Below are positions 19,001-26,127 of a stretch of DNA of 64,000 bases, in pieces. The translations under genes were made by a program, and so were the position numbers. The notes beneath the pieces are model-generated. The model had not been told where the DNA came from. It did no database searches and was given only the letters and a program-made list of their open reading frames with translations. The DNA is taken from contig OMWZ01000005.1 of assembly GCA_900314855.1 (NCBI GenBank), positions 1-64,000 on the forward strand, given 5' to 3'. The first letter of the stretch is position 1; each line of letters starts with the position of its first letter. This DNA is from an uncultured Selenomonadales bacterium (lineage in GTDB: Bacteria > Bacillota > Negativicutes > Acidaminococcales > Acidaminococcaceae).

Positions 19001-22000
19001 CACTTTACGAAGAACACAACAATTGCGATTGATGGCAAAAAGGATCCTGAGGAACAAACCAGGGATTTAATTTATGGCGATAACTGGGTTGCCAGAAGTA
19101 TTACGGCGGCTATTTCCGGGGCGCTACCGCAAAAGCATGCTGATGGAAGCAATACCGATTTCGCAAAAGACGATCGTTCTAATGTTACAATCGACCTGAA
19201 CCATAACAAACTGAATCTTAAACTTAACTATGACATGGGCGCTGGCATCGCGGCTGTGGGACACGGAGCGCAGATTGACCGCGGCGGTACGGTGGAAATC
19301 AACAACGCCGGAGCTATCAATGTCGATTTAAAGACGAAGGGATTGTCGGCGGCGTTGTTCGCAAACCTCGGCGGCAAGATAACCATCCATAACGGAGGTG
19401 AAAATGCCGAGAATACGGTGTTGAAGGCACGCGCTATGTCAACTGCTAAAAATAACGCAGCGGTCATCAAGACGATGAATGGGAATCGTAGTGCCCTGAC
19501 TCAAGACGGCAAACAATCTGAAATTACCATCGATGGTTTGGTGGATGTGTTGGCGGATGGTAAAGCTGATGAGAATGGGTATGCAGCAAATGAGGCGGTC
19601 AGCGCGGTCGCTTCGACCATCAATATCGGTGGCGGCAGCATTCAGGCTGTCAACGGTGCTTGGGCGGCAATTCGTGCTTATGGAGAATTCGTATCGCCGA
19701 ATTATGGTATCGTAAACATTAACGTGGAAAATAAGGTGATGGGACCGGACAAAGATGGGTCCAAAGCCTACAATGTCAAAAGCTTTGATATCGGCAATTA
19801 CAAAACCCAGATTGTCGGTGATATCGTCACGAATGGCGGTATGGGAACGAAGGGGCAAATTAACGTTGGCCTGAATGGCAAAGACTCCTACTGGGAAGGC
19901 AACTATGCGGATACGCGCGGCTATGGTGTTACGCAAGGCGTGTTGGGCGCGGTGAATCTTAAGATGAAGGATGGAGCGCACTGGAAAGGCTTTGGTAATG
20001 GCAGTATGAACGTGCAGATGACCGGCAATGATACTTACTGGTTGGGCTTCAATATAGATAAAGATTCTATGCAATTGAGTCTGAATGATGGTGCTACTTG
20101 GCATAATGCCATCACGAAGGATCAAGTGGATCAGAAGAATAAAGCTGCGACAGCCAAGGTTGGGCATCTGAGTGGCACTGGTGGTATCATCGACATGACC
20201 GGTGCGAATGTCTTTGTGGCAATGTCCAGCAGTTTGAGCGGAAGTCCAACATCCGATGCTTCTTCTGCTATCACAGAAAGCAAGAATGGCGTAACAGGTG
20301 ATGTGGAAATCGGAAGTTATTCGGGCAGTCAGACCGTTATTTACAAGCATGAAATCGTGGATAACACGGCCCGCGAAAACGCTGGGTTCTACGGCAATAA
20401 GGCAGCGTCTATCATCGGCGGCGACTTCAGGATTGCGAACGCGGCGGACGGATCTGCCATTACGCTCCGGACGGACCGCGACGGACTAAACCTGGATTCC
20501 ACGCTGTATACGGACAAGAACCTGGTCAACGATACGTTGGACAAACTGGCCAACAAGCTGTATTACACGGCCAACGACGGCAAACTGAGCGGTAAGGTGG
20601 AAATTGCCGAAGGCCTGACGGCGTCGAGCGTGTCCAAGCGTCTGGAAGACATCACCTTCTCCACGGAGAGCACGGGTACCAAGACGGCCGGCCAGGGCTA
20701 TTACCGGTATGACCTGTCTTATCCGGACAGCCAGATCACGAATCCCATGGACAAGACGATCGACGGCACTCAGGAATCGGAAGACGCCTACCGGAATGCA
20801 GGCATCTACAAACCGGGTACGGACGAATACGCCTTCACGGAAGATCCGGCGACGGTCAACGGCGACAAGGACAAGGTTGTCGACGGCACGAACAAAGATC
20901 TGACGCTGAAAGGCAAGACGCTGGAACTGGTTGCCCAGTACGGCGGCACCGGCGTCTATACAGAAGACGGCAAGAAAGTCGCCATCGACAACAAAGCGAA
21001 CATTACGGCTAAGAACGGTACGGGCGTGCAGGCTGACGGGGAAGGCTCCCTGGTAAGCTTGACGAACGGCGGCAGCGTACAGGAAACAGCGAGCGGTATC
21101 CAGGCCACGAACAAGGGCACGGTGGATATCAAGGGCAGCTTCGACGTTAACGCGACGGACAAGGCAATTTCCGCAACGGACGGCGGCACGGTGAACGTGG
21201 CAGCCGGTACGTTGAAAGGAAGGATAGAAGCCCAAAATGGCGTGGTCAACCTGAACAGTGTAGAGGCGGCCGCCCCGCTGAAAGTGGAAGGTGACATCGA
21301 AACGGCAGGAGAAGGCAAGGTCACAGCCCACTTCAAGGGTGCGGGATCGGGCCTGGCGGGCAACGTGGCCGGCGACGGCACGGTGGAACTGACCGTTTCG
21401 GACGGCGCAGCCTGGAAGGGCGACAGCACCGGCGAAGGTGCGACGACGGTCACCCTCGGCAAGAACGGGACCTGGACCGGCAGCAGCACGAACAACAAGA
21501 TGATTGTGAACCTGGCAGGCCGCTGGACGCCGACGGCAGACAGCATCGTAGACGAACTGAACGGCAAGGGCGGCACGCTGGATAAGAGCAACGCTGCTTC
21601 GGGGACGACGAACATCGGTTCCTACAGCGGCAGCACGAACGTGGTGTACAGACATGACGCTTCGGATCCGACGAAGATTGTCGGAGGCAAGGTCGTCATC
21701 GGAACGGCCGCGGCAAACTCGAAGGTCAACCTGATTACAGACCGCGATGGCCTGGACCTGGGGTCCGGCAAGGCTGCGGACAAGAATAAGGTCAGTGAGA
21801 CCCTGAACCGGCTGGCCCATATGCTGACGTACAAAGACCATGGAGCCAACGAAAACCTGAAGGGCAGCGTGAAGATTGCCGAAGGCCTGACGGCCGGCAG
21901 CAGTGACCTGCGCAGTGAAGCAATCACCTTTGGGGAAGACGGAGTCGGCAAGTACGACTATACGGCGACCACGGAAGAGAAGCCTGAGGTTATCGAGGGC

Positions 22001-22918
22001 AATTACGAAACGAAACTGATGAAGGGCGCGAAGGAAGCCATGATCGGTGCCATTTCGCTGTGGCGGAACAACAACAACGACTTGCAGCGCCGCATGGGCG
22101 ACCTGCGGCTGAGCAGGGAAGAAAACGGCATCTGGGCCCGGTACCTGGGCGGCAAGAGTGCCATGGACAGCCAGAACACGGAAGTGGACAGCCGGTACAA
22201 CATCTACCAGGTCGGCTATGACCATAAGGCAGGCGACTGGACTTTCGGCGCCGCCCTGGATCACGGCAAGTCCAGCGATTCGCTGAGCGGTGGACATGGC
22301 GATGGTGAACTGACGACGTTGTCGGCATACGGCTCCCTGTTGAAGAAAGACGGCCAGTATTTGGATCTCATCGCCCGTGCCTCTCGCGTAAAGGACGAAT
22401 ATACCGTCCGCGGCGAACTGGGACACAAGCTGGACGGGGACTATAAGACCTGGGGCCTGTCCCTGAGCGCGGAATACGGCAAACGGTTCACGCAGGACAA
22501 CGGATTCTACTTCGATCCGAGCGTAGAACTGACCATCGGCCGCCTGAACGGCAAAGATTACGACGCCGTCAGCGACTACAGCGGCAACAAGAAGCTGCAT
22601 GTCAGCCAGGAGGCGTTCAACAGCGCCATTGGGCGCATCGGTTTCGGCATCGGTCAGGAAACGGAAAAAGCGAACTACTTCGCAAAACTGGCCCTGGCCC
22701 ACGAATTCGCCGGTGACATCGACACGACATTCCGTGCGGACAATGAGCCGACGAAGAACACGCATATCGACCTGGGCGACACGTGGCTGGAACTGGAACT
22801 GGGCGGCACGGCACAGTTGAGCAAAAATACATACCTGTACGGCACATATACGCGCAGCTACGGCGCCGAAGTGAAGACCAAATGGCGTGCGGACGCAGGC
22901 CTGCGGTTTACATTCTAA
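13049..22918 (+). CDS. Giant autotransporter (type Va), repeat-containing passenger
   Basis: A 3289-residue secreted surface protein. A signal peptide (residues 1-35, ending PTAFAAG) is followed by an N-terminal domain of about 450 residues with repeated short beta patterns that looks propeller-like. The long passenger is rich in G, N, T and D and in beta-helix-type repeats. The C-terminal translocator barrel covers about residues 3008-3289 (begins after NNNNDLQRRMGDLRL, ends RADAGLRFTF). Five long modules recur in the passenger (separate entry). It follows TonB1 by 21 bases with an AAGGAAGG site, so both come from the MerR-type promoter at 9954. Base composition changes within the gene: the first two thirds are AT-richer, and from about 20.4 kb on it is GC-rich like the rest of the window. 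No protease motif was recognised. Possible roles are surface binding of a ligand for TonB1, or adhesion. Confidence 0.93.
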   Translation: MKNSRLPKLLNSQQKKAILAMLLGGSILATPTAFAAGSTLIVGVASDYASSELGTVTGSRVTTQVDATANRAVIGNLNRDPAAYSLNYNGKAGFALRQYTYSTTDLKNTTVYITDDDGSIKPIATGIIPGVANMHASAGYGNYIAATGYDLGNVSFAHVNDAGKLESSNQSIRSLKKDIVEYAYETDGGKALLTNKNASVHGEGIYVEGNDVYAVASVNPEGGYDPYTDGLILHYKVSDQGELSYQGYGVIGKNTDSVRISKYNDYLSVSSIGGMQNYGNSNWSDDDDSTQTNINLIRISQDLRFNDKEHQTYQGARDSTFVTLPNQIKKDDVDIHDMQVLPDGTVYVCAYKLAASGAGLEEKVYKTTMANLKSAHPQDWQVLVSSEKEGWFGKIFAEYYTNRLWIEGGNTLDVYTDGDASPTYHWNAKDFSNNENFYQWNSVALVENDTVTGTKARPYVSIAEGLTTYSPVNPDGTENPDAGTVIGTHRSGITGTTEDVAFQENTSDFSNYLFDKDAIIVDTENGEGNGDLTTNVKAAIDVHKGKDVKIDAKDHTLRLQIKTDVGLPSGIYVGNGKNATFDAGRVVIGTSTGSTSGTSLTNAIWVDPSASTTSHLTINAPVSITIAEGELGKKADSWGGNGIAIRKTNRWGEASNSASGASSIEINGDVKIAGKTNQHWGIPLNPNNVYSRFNNSGILTSVDKAAVTVNGNVDFTIYGNGITTNAKDSSVSVKGGKIVVPKQMGYGYYALGAYQGTINMNTDGATPGESTVKLDGDIFALKTGKVNVALTTTDSYLNGIVDSGGTANVWLQNGAQWTNHAQNARYAKETEDIGAGQQSHVSNLVGGTEGKEGVIYQKDTTPIKVDNYSGNTTVIYKHDGTTPTTINGGDFKITNAAADSAITLLTDNAAVTTDNQDDVLNALANKLWYTNYLNGNLSGTVKIAEGLTASSVKVKSGPIAFSDGTTGTKQAGQGYYSSEPSEPKPIPSEFSVVITGGDSHDAVYQEAGVKDGTKYAFTQDTTIRPEFKQYSSEQAAIQPGSSTALTICNEGHRLTLDVNDASQTLLAGIRNQAGKTTEVTANQLDVKVTNSKGDGKAYGLYTFANEGSNLTVTGGVDINVTGPYLSHGVAASAKNSYIDLQGGIGKMIAIKTNKNVKDSAAVSSTDKGSAVYINYDKETGTLKHSDTTVKIDGDVYAEKTSKAAYAAYEKSGSVGLGLTGKESYLHGAIGYRNDTDTEEDEWGDETVSAVYVPGTVHLILDNGATWTNETAGTTTTWADWKGSHVSNLAGGSNANHAGVLFQNDSNPITVDDYSGYTTVIYKHDASNPQTIIGGDFKITNAAEDSAITLLTDSDGITSGFADTDSAIDRNNVSEVLNKLANKLWYVNHNDGNLKGTVKIAEGLTASSREKKVGNITFSTSETGTKQDGQGYYAYTPAKDMKTGPIFSAEVIDKTRAADSNGNVAVTITEATAEGKFVSAMYAGSTSYDKQHPMAVDMSGHNLTLEAKSSNQIAAAIYATDNARMKVANSADDKKLTLRASNEATRAANGIYVKGSYAGVSIEGGVDIDGVTTKGDAATGISVLGKQSEVAVDGPLTIRNVYGKRGRGLGVNASGILVTGDESKVNVNGLVTVEGVQGAALKTVGKETVISVGGGTVTAAKDAEKNHNYYAARVEKGTININMSGDAAGTNTTKITGDMYVTGQYGKRVVEYSGGELIDWTNAGKLNVALTNKDSFWTGMAAYDQYNDDYGTGGNTMHDIGELNLYLQNGAIWTNEQQSHLTTTTVDKSVYQGSQLAALHGGSDADCAGVIYQNDKRPIAVNMYSGNTTVVYKHDASNPQTIIGGDFKITNATENSAITLLTDSDGITSGFADTDDVADRNNVSEVLNKLANKLWYANHNNGKLKGTVKIAEGLTASSKEKKVGDITFSTSETGTKQDGQGYYAYTPAVDIPDSQTTDTFGKAILGSEEYDSVYVNAGVLKDGVYHFTKNTTIAIDGKKDPEEQTRDLIYGDNWVARSITAAISGALPQKHADGSNTDFAKDDRSNVTIDLNHNKLNLKLNYDMGAGIAAVGHGAQIDRGGTVEINNAGAINVDLKTKGLSAALFANLGGKITIHNGGENAENTVLKARAMSTAKNNAAVIKTMNGNRSALTQDGKQSEITIDGLVDVLADGKADENGYAANEAVSAVASTINIGGGSIQAVNGAWAAIRAYGEFVSPNYGIVNINVENKVMGPDKDGSKAYNVKSFDIGNYKTQIVGDIVTNGGMGTKGQINVGLNGKDSYWEGNYADTRGYGVTQGVLGAVNLKMKDGAHWKGFGNGSMNVQMTGNDTYWLGFNIDKDSMQLSLNDGATWHNAITKDQVDQKNKAATAKVGHLSGTGGIIDMTGANVFVAMSSSLSGSPTSDASSAITESKNGVTGDVEIGSYSGSQTVIYKHEIVDNTARENAGFYGNKAASIIGGDFRIANAADGSAITLRTDRDGLNLDSTLYTDKNLVNDTLDKLANKLYYTANDGKLSGKVEIAEGLTASSVSKRLEDITFSTESTGTKTAGQGYYRYDLSYPDSQITNPMDKTIDGTQESEDAYRNAGIYKPGTDEYAFTEDPATVNGDKDKVVDGTNKDLTLKGKTLELVAQYGGTGVYTEDGKKVAIDNKANITAKNGTGVQADGEGSLVSLTNGGSVQETASGIQATNKGTVDIKGSFDVNATDKAISATDGGTVNVAAGTLKGRIEAQNGVVNLNSVEAAAPLKVEGDIETAGEGKVTAHFKGAGSGLAGNVAGDGTVELTVSDGAAWKGDSTGEGATTVTLGKNGTWTGSSTNNKMIVNLAGRWTPTADSIVDELNGKGGTLDKSNAASGTTNIGSYSGSTNVVYRHDASDPTKIVGGKVVIGTAAANSKVNLITDRDGLDLGSGKAADKNKVSETLNRLAHMLTYKDHGANENLKGSVKIAEGLTAGSSDLRSEAITFGEDGVGKYDYTATTEEKPEVIEGNYETKLMKGAKEAMIGAISLWRNNNNDLQRRMGDLRLSREENGIWARYLGGKSAMDSQNTEVDSRYNIYQVGYDHKAGDWTFGAALDHGKSSDSLSGGHGDGELTTLSAYGSLLKKDGQYLDLIARASRVKDEYTVRGELGHKLDGDYKTWGLSLSAEYGKRFTQDNGFYFDPSVELTIGRLNGKDYDAVSDYSGNKKLHVSQEAFNSAIGRIGFGIGQETEKANYFAKLALAHEFAGDIDTTFRADNEPTKNTHIDLGDTWLELELGGTAQLSKNTYLYGTYTRSYGAEVKTKWRADAGLRFTF
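15640..21960 (+). repeat. Five long repeat modules inside the autotransporter passenger
   Basis: Units of about 110-130 residues begin near 15640, 16976, 18507, 20311 and 21616. Each runs through YSG(N/S)TTVIYKHD, GGDFKITNA, a calcium-loop-like LLTDxDG stretch, a LNKLANKLWY segment, GTVKIAEGLTASS and a closing GxGYY (the last unit is more diverged). Units 2 and 3 are nearly identical at the base level over about 370 bases, which points to recent duplication or gene conversion. Each unit ends a larger block of variable sequence, so the passenger is built as a series of blocks joined by a constant module. Confidence 0.9.
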
Positions 22919-22965
22919 ACAGCGTGTGGCAAATCAGCAATGGCTGCGTAAAAAGGAAATAAGAT

Positions 22966-23030
22966 GAAACGAACCGTTCCCGGATTCAACGGCCAGGAAA
23001 GTGTCTATCCGGGGCGGTTTGTTTTCATTG
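22966..23030 (+). terminator. Probable terminator after the autotransporter
   Basis: AACCGTTCCCGGAT near 22976 can pair with ATCCGGGGCGGTT near 23020, extended by GAAAC/GTTTTC, followed by a T-rich stretch. The stem has mismatches and a long loop. Confidence 0.6.
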
Positions 23031-23054
23031 TGGCAACTACGTAAAGGAGTTCCC

Positions 23055-23267
23055 TTGACCGTATAATGGGCTAAGGTTTAAATACAATAAACAAGGCAGG
23101 AAAATGCGCATCGCATCAGCGAAGATGCCAACCTTGTTGTTGGGAAATACACCATCTGTACGGGGGAATAAAGGAGAGTCCGCTTGAAGGACACTGCCAT
23201 TTTCACTAAAATACATAGAGAACAAGAAAACAATCCGGACCCATTTCATTCCGGGGCGTTTTTAGAA
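23055..23267 (+). promoter_or_regulatory. Promoter and structured leader upstream of the TIM-barrel gene
   Basis: TTGACC at 23055 is followed 17-19 bases later by an AT-rich -10-like stretch (TTAAATAC). The roughly 190-base leader then holds several paired elements. ACAAGG near 23090 pairs with CCTTGT near 23138, enclosing GCATC/GATGC. GTCC pairs with GGAC around 23175-23190. CCGGA/TCCGG near 23236-23257 is followed by CGTTTTT, a weak terminator just before the gene. This layout suggests a cis-acting RNA with an attenuator. I do not recognise a known riboswitch class. This leader fills the non-coding stretch between the autotransporter and the next gene. Confidence 0.45.
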
Positions 23268-23281
23268 AGGAATTAATAAAA

Positions 23282-24271
23282 TTGCTGGAATCGGTCAATA
23301 TATCCAATTATTCCTGGGATGTAGGAAACGTCCTGCAAAAAGATCCTGCAACGCTTCCCCGCTTTTTGGAGCGGCACCATCTGGACGGGTACGAGCTGTT
23401 TTTGGGACCGGACCTGGACCGGGACTTTTTTCCTTTATCCCGGCTCCAGGGGGTCCACTTGCACTTTTTCCCCAACTGGGTCGATTTTTGGAAGGGTGAC
23501 GACGAGGCGCTCCTGACGTCTTTCGGTGACAAGGAAGCAATCTTGCGGATTTTCGGACGCAGCCGCGACGAGTGGCTGGAAAAACAACGGGACAATATGA
23601 GGGCTGCGGGAAAGCTGGGCGCCAAGTACGTCGTCTACCACGTGGCCAATGCCCGCATGGAAGAGATCTATACGCGGCGGTACCGCTACGGCGATGACGA
23701 AGTGATTGCCGCCCAGATTGAGGTGAGCCGGGAAATTGTATCGGCTTTGCCTGACGACTGTCTGTTGCTGTATGAAAACCTGTGGTGGCCGGGTCTGAAT
23801 TTTTGCCGTCCCGACCTGGCGGATCGTCTGGTGGAGGCGACACCGCATGAAAAAACAGGATTTATGCTCGATTCAGGACACTTGATGTGTACGGACTGGT
23901 CCTTGCGGAACGAGGCCGAAGGCGTGGATTACGTGTTACGGCGGTATGCCGAACTGGGGGAACTGCGGCACCGGGTATACGGCATGCACCTGCACTGCTC
24001 GTTGTCCGGCGAATACGCGGCGGCTGTGCGGAAAAATCCGCCCCGGCAGGCTGGCGGCTTCGACTGGATGTCCTGTTACCAGTACATTACCCGCGTGGAT
24101 CGGCACGAGCCTTTTGGGACAGATGTCGTGCGCCGTCTGGTGGAAACGGTGGCACCACGCTTTTTGACCCACGAATTCGTCATGCGGTCTTTTCCCGAAT
24201 GGGAGGAACAGGTGTCGCGACAGCAGCAAAGCCTGTGGGGCACCCCGCTGGGGCGGGAAGGAAACGCCTGA
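23282..24271 (+). CDS. Sugar-phosphate isomerase/epimerase-like TIM-barrel protein
   Basis: A cytoplasmic protein of 329 residues with the pattern of the AP endonuclease 2 / xylose isomerase-like TIM-barrel family. It shows alternating beta strands and helices with likely metal ligands in LLLYENLWWPG (Glu), MLDSGHLM (Asp, His), GMHLHCS (His) and LTHEFV (Glu) in the expected order. The start is TTG 23282 with AAAGGAATT upstream; no ATG fits. It has its own leader and a strong terminator, so it is a single-gene unit between the autotransporter and MerR2. The substrate cannot be told. Members act on sugars, inositols or nucleic acids, and a role in the tetrapyrrole system is not shown. Confidence 0.75.
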   Translation: MLESVNISNYSWDVGNVLQKDPATLPRFLERHHLDGYELFLGPDLDRDFFPLSRLQGVHLHFFPNWVDFWKGDDEALLTSFGDKEAILRIFGRSRDEWLEKQRDNMRAAGKLGAKYVVYHVANARMEEIYTRRYRYGDDEVIAAQIEVSREIVSALPDDCLLLYENLWWPGLNFCRPDLADRLVEATPHEKTGFMLDSGHLMCTDWSLRNEAEGVDYVLRRYAELGELRHRVYGMHLHCSLSGEYAAAVRKNPPRQAGGFDWMSCYQYITRVDRHEPFGTDVVRRLVETVAPRFLTHEFVMRSFPEWEEQVSRQQQSLWGTPLGREGNA

Positions 24272-24278
24272 AAGCAAC

Positions 24279-24326
24279 AAGAACCGGAATCCGGCACGAC
24301 GGCCGGATTCCGGTTCTTCCTTTTGC
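24279..24326 (+). terminator. Terminator after the TIM-barrel gene
   Basis: A perfect 16-bp stem, AAGAACCGGAATCCGG at 24279-24294 with its complement at 24303-24318, has an 8-base loop and is followed by CCTTTT. Its T-run is short for so strong a stem. Confidence 0.85.
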
Positions 24327-24371
24327 GTTGCGGGGAACCTGCAAATCGAATACAGGCGGGCTCGCGGGCAA

Positions 24372-25196
24372 CTACTGGAGACGGACCGGGAGGAATACCT
24401 TTGTGACGTAGGCGCTGGGGTCATTCGAAAGCCAGTGGTTGACCCGGGGCTGCACGTAGAGATATTCTCCGGCGGCAAGGCCGCGGCTTTGGAGAAAGGT
24501 GTCCAGCCGGCCTGCCAGATCCCGGGCCTGCAGGGAAAAGATGCCTTGCAGGACCGCTGTCAGCCACAGGCCACCCGGCGCAATCCGGTCGGCCGGCTCT
24601 CCCGTGGCGGCACGGGAAAAAAAGAACCGGCTCTTGGCTTGGGTCGGGCCGGCGAAGAATGCCTTCGTTTCCAGCATCCAGCCCGCCGGAAAGGTCAGGT
24701 TGGGCGTCGTGCCGTCGGGACAGGCGTGACGGGCATAGGACATTATCCGTTCTTTCCACGTTTCTTGCCCTTCCACGGCTGTAATCAGGAGAGGGCACGG
24801 ATTGCGCCGTTCCAACCGGAGCTCCCCCGGCGCGGTTTCTGGCAGAGCGGCCAGGACATCTTGTGTGGCTTGCAGCCGGGTCAGCAGTTCCTCCTGCTGT
24901 CGGATCAGGTCGCGGCACTCCTGTGCCCGGTCCGTAAGCAGGGACTGCATCTCCTTACGGCTGCGGGCGCCCAGGTAGCGGTGGATTTGGGGCAGTGAGA
25001 ACTGCAGGCTTCGTAGCCGGACAATGAGGTCCAGGTCCAGATACTGGTCGATGGAATAATGGCGGTAACCATTTTCACTGACATAGGCCGGCGAAAGGAG
25101 ACCGATGCGGTCGTAATATTGCAGAGTTTGTTTGGAAATGCCGAAGAGGGAAGCCAATTCCCCTACAGTGAAAAAATTTCTTGCTTTTCTTGCCAT
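24372..25196 (-). CDS. MerR-family regulator with GyrI-like effector domain (MerR2)
   Basis: A transcription regulator of 274 residues and paralogue of the broken MerR1. The N-terminal MerR winged helix is at about residues 8-75 (TVGELASLFGISKQTLQYYD, then NGYRHYSIDQYLDLDLI). A helical linker with EEVL-type heptads follows (about 85-125). The C-terminal domain ends VQPRVNHWLSNDPSAYVTKV, resembling GyrI/BmrR ligand-binding domains that take up bulky hydrophobic molecules. The start ATG 25196 follows GAGGTG by 5 bases. It diverges from the nitrogenase-like operon across a 124-base gap holding a 19-bp-spacer promoter with a dyad. A tetrapyrrole as inducer is an attractive guess but not shown. 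Confidence 0.88.
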   Translation of the reverse strand: MARKARNFFTVGELASLFGISKQTLQYYDRIGLLSPAYVSENGYRHYSIDQYLDLDLIVRLRSLQFSLPQIHRYLGARSRKEMQSLLTDRAQECRDLIRQQEELLTRLQATQDVLAALPETAPGELRLERRNPCPLLITAVEGQETWKERIMSYARHACPDGTTPNLTFPAGWMLETKAFFAGPTQAKSRFFFSRAATGEPADRIAPGGLWLTAVLQGIFSLQARDLAGRLDTFLQSRGLAAGEYLYVQPRVNHWLSNDPSAYVTKVFLPVRLQ

Positions 25197-25213
25197 GAAA
25201 CACCTCAAAATCC

Positions 25214-25244
25214 TTGACGATATACTAGGTATATGGTGTAACGT
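25214..25244 (+). promoter_or_regulatory. 19-bp-spacer promoter with dyad before the nitrogenase-like operon (MerR type, class 2)
   Basis: TTGACG at 25214-25219 and TAACGT at 25239-25244 are 19 bases apart. The spacer contains ATATACTAGGTATAT (25220-25234), a perfect 6-bp inverted repeat around TAG, widened by outer AC/GT pairs. The same pattern occurs at 41737 and 44492. It lies between divergent MerR2 and nflH-like genes, the classic MerR arrangement. Confidence 0.8.
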
Positions 25245-25320
25245 TATAGAGAATGCATAAAAAACTCATTTAGTATTTTATATTATCAAGTATTATAACA
25301 CAAAGTAAGGAATGGTACGA

Positions 25321-26127
25321 ATGAAAAAAATTGCCTTTTATGGTAAAGGCGGCATTGGCAAGTCCACGACGGCGGCCAATGTTTCGGCGGCCCTCAGCGA
25401 ACGGGGCCTGCAGGTCTGCCAGATCGGCTGCGATCCGAAGAACGATTCGACGCGGCTCCTGCTGGGCCACATTTGCCGCCGGACGGTACTGGGCATGGTC
25501 CGGGACAAAGATAACGTAACGGCGGAGGACATCGTCCATACGGGCTATCACGGCATTCGCTGCGTTGAGGCCGGCGGGCCGGAACCGGGCGTGGGATGTG
25601 CAGGCCGGGGGATTATCGTGGCCCTGGAAAAGCTGCGGACCCTGCATGCCCTGGATGACCAGGACCTGATTCTGTACGACGTCCTGGGTGACGTCGTCTG
25701 CGGCGGCTTCGCCGTACCAATCCGCGAAGGCTATGCGTCGGACATCTATATCGTCTCTTCGGGGGAACTCATGAGCCTCTACGCGGCCAACAACATCGCC
25801 AAGGGTGTCCAGCGCTTCGCCGTGCGGGGCGGCGTCCGATTGGGCGGCATCATCGGGAACGGGCGCAATACACCACGTGAAGAGGAAATGTTGCGTGATT
25901 TCGCCAGGCGGCTCCATACGCGGCTCGTTGCCTTCGTCCCGCGGGATATCGTGGTCAACAAGGCGGAAAATAACCGGCAGACCGTGCTTCAATATGCGCC
26001 GGACAGTACCCAGGCCCAAATCTATCGTGACCTGGCCGAAACGCTGCTGATCAATACGGATTTGACGGTTCCGACCCCTTTGTCTTTTGAGGAATTGGAA
26101 GATCTGGTGGCACAGTATGGAGCTTAA
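25321..26127 (+). CDS. Nitrogenase iron protein-like reductase (NifH/BchL/CfbC superfamily)
   Basis: An ATP-dependent electron donor expected to form a dimer bridged by one [4Fe-4S] cluster. It has 268 residues. The P-loop GKGGIGKST is at 8-16, GCDPKNDSTR follows at about 36-45, and both cluster cysteines are present: C93 in PGVGCAGRG and C127 in GDVVCGGFA. I chose ATG 25321 (MKKIAFYGKGG) over ATG 25312 because AAGGA is 9 bases from the former and touches the latter. It is the first gene of an 11-gene operon, overlapping the next gene by 11 bases. It should pass electrons to the two component-1-like subunits that follow. There is no nitrogenase cofactor assembly gene (nifE, nifN, nifB) in the window, so nitrogen fixation is not implied. 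Confidence 0.93.
   Translation: MKKIAFYGKGGIGKSTTAANVSAALSERGLQVCQIGCDPKNDSTRLLLGHICRRTVLGMVRDKDNVTAEDIVHTGYHGIRCVEAGGPEPGVGCAGRGIIVALEKLRTLHALDDQDLILYDVLGDVVCGGFAVPIREGYASDIYIVSSGELMSLYAANNIAKGVQRFAVRGGVRLGGIIGNGRNTPREEEMLRDFARRLHTRLVAFVPRDIVVNKAENNRQTVLQYAPDSTQAQIYRDLAETLLINTDLTVPTPLSFEELEDLVAQYGA

Noticed and set aside
15640-21960. CRISPR-like array
   Set aside because: The repeated units are about 350 bases, in frame and coding; there are no short regular repeats with spacers.
20486-22765. Long open frame (759 codons) on the minus strand
   Set aside because: It lies antisense to the 3' end of the autotransporter, lacks a ribosome site and has no recognisable domain. It arises from GC-rich codon bias.
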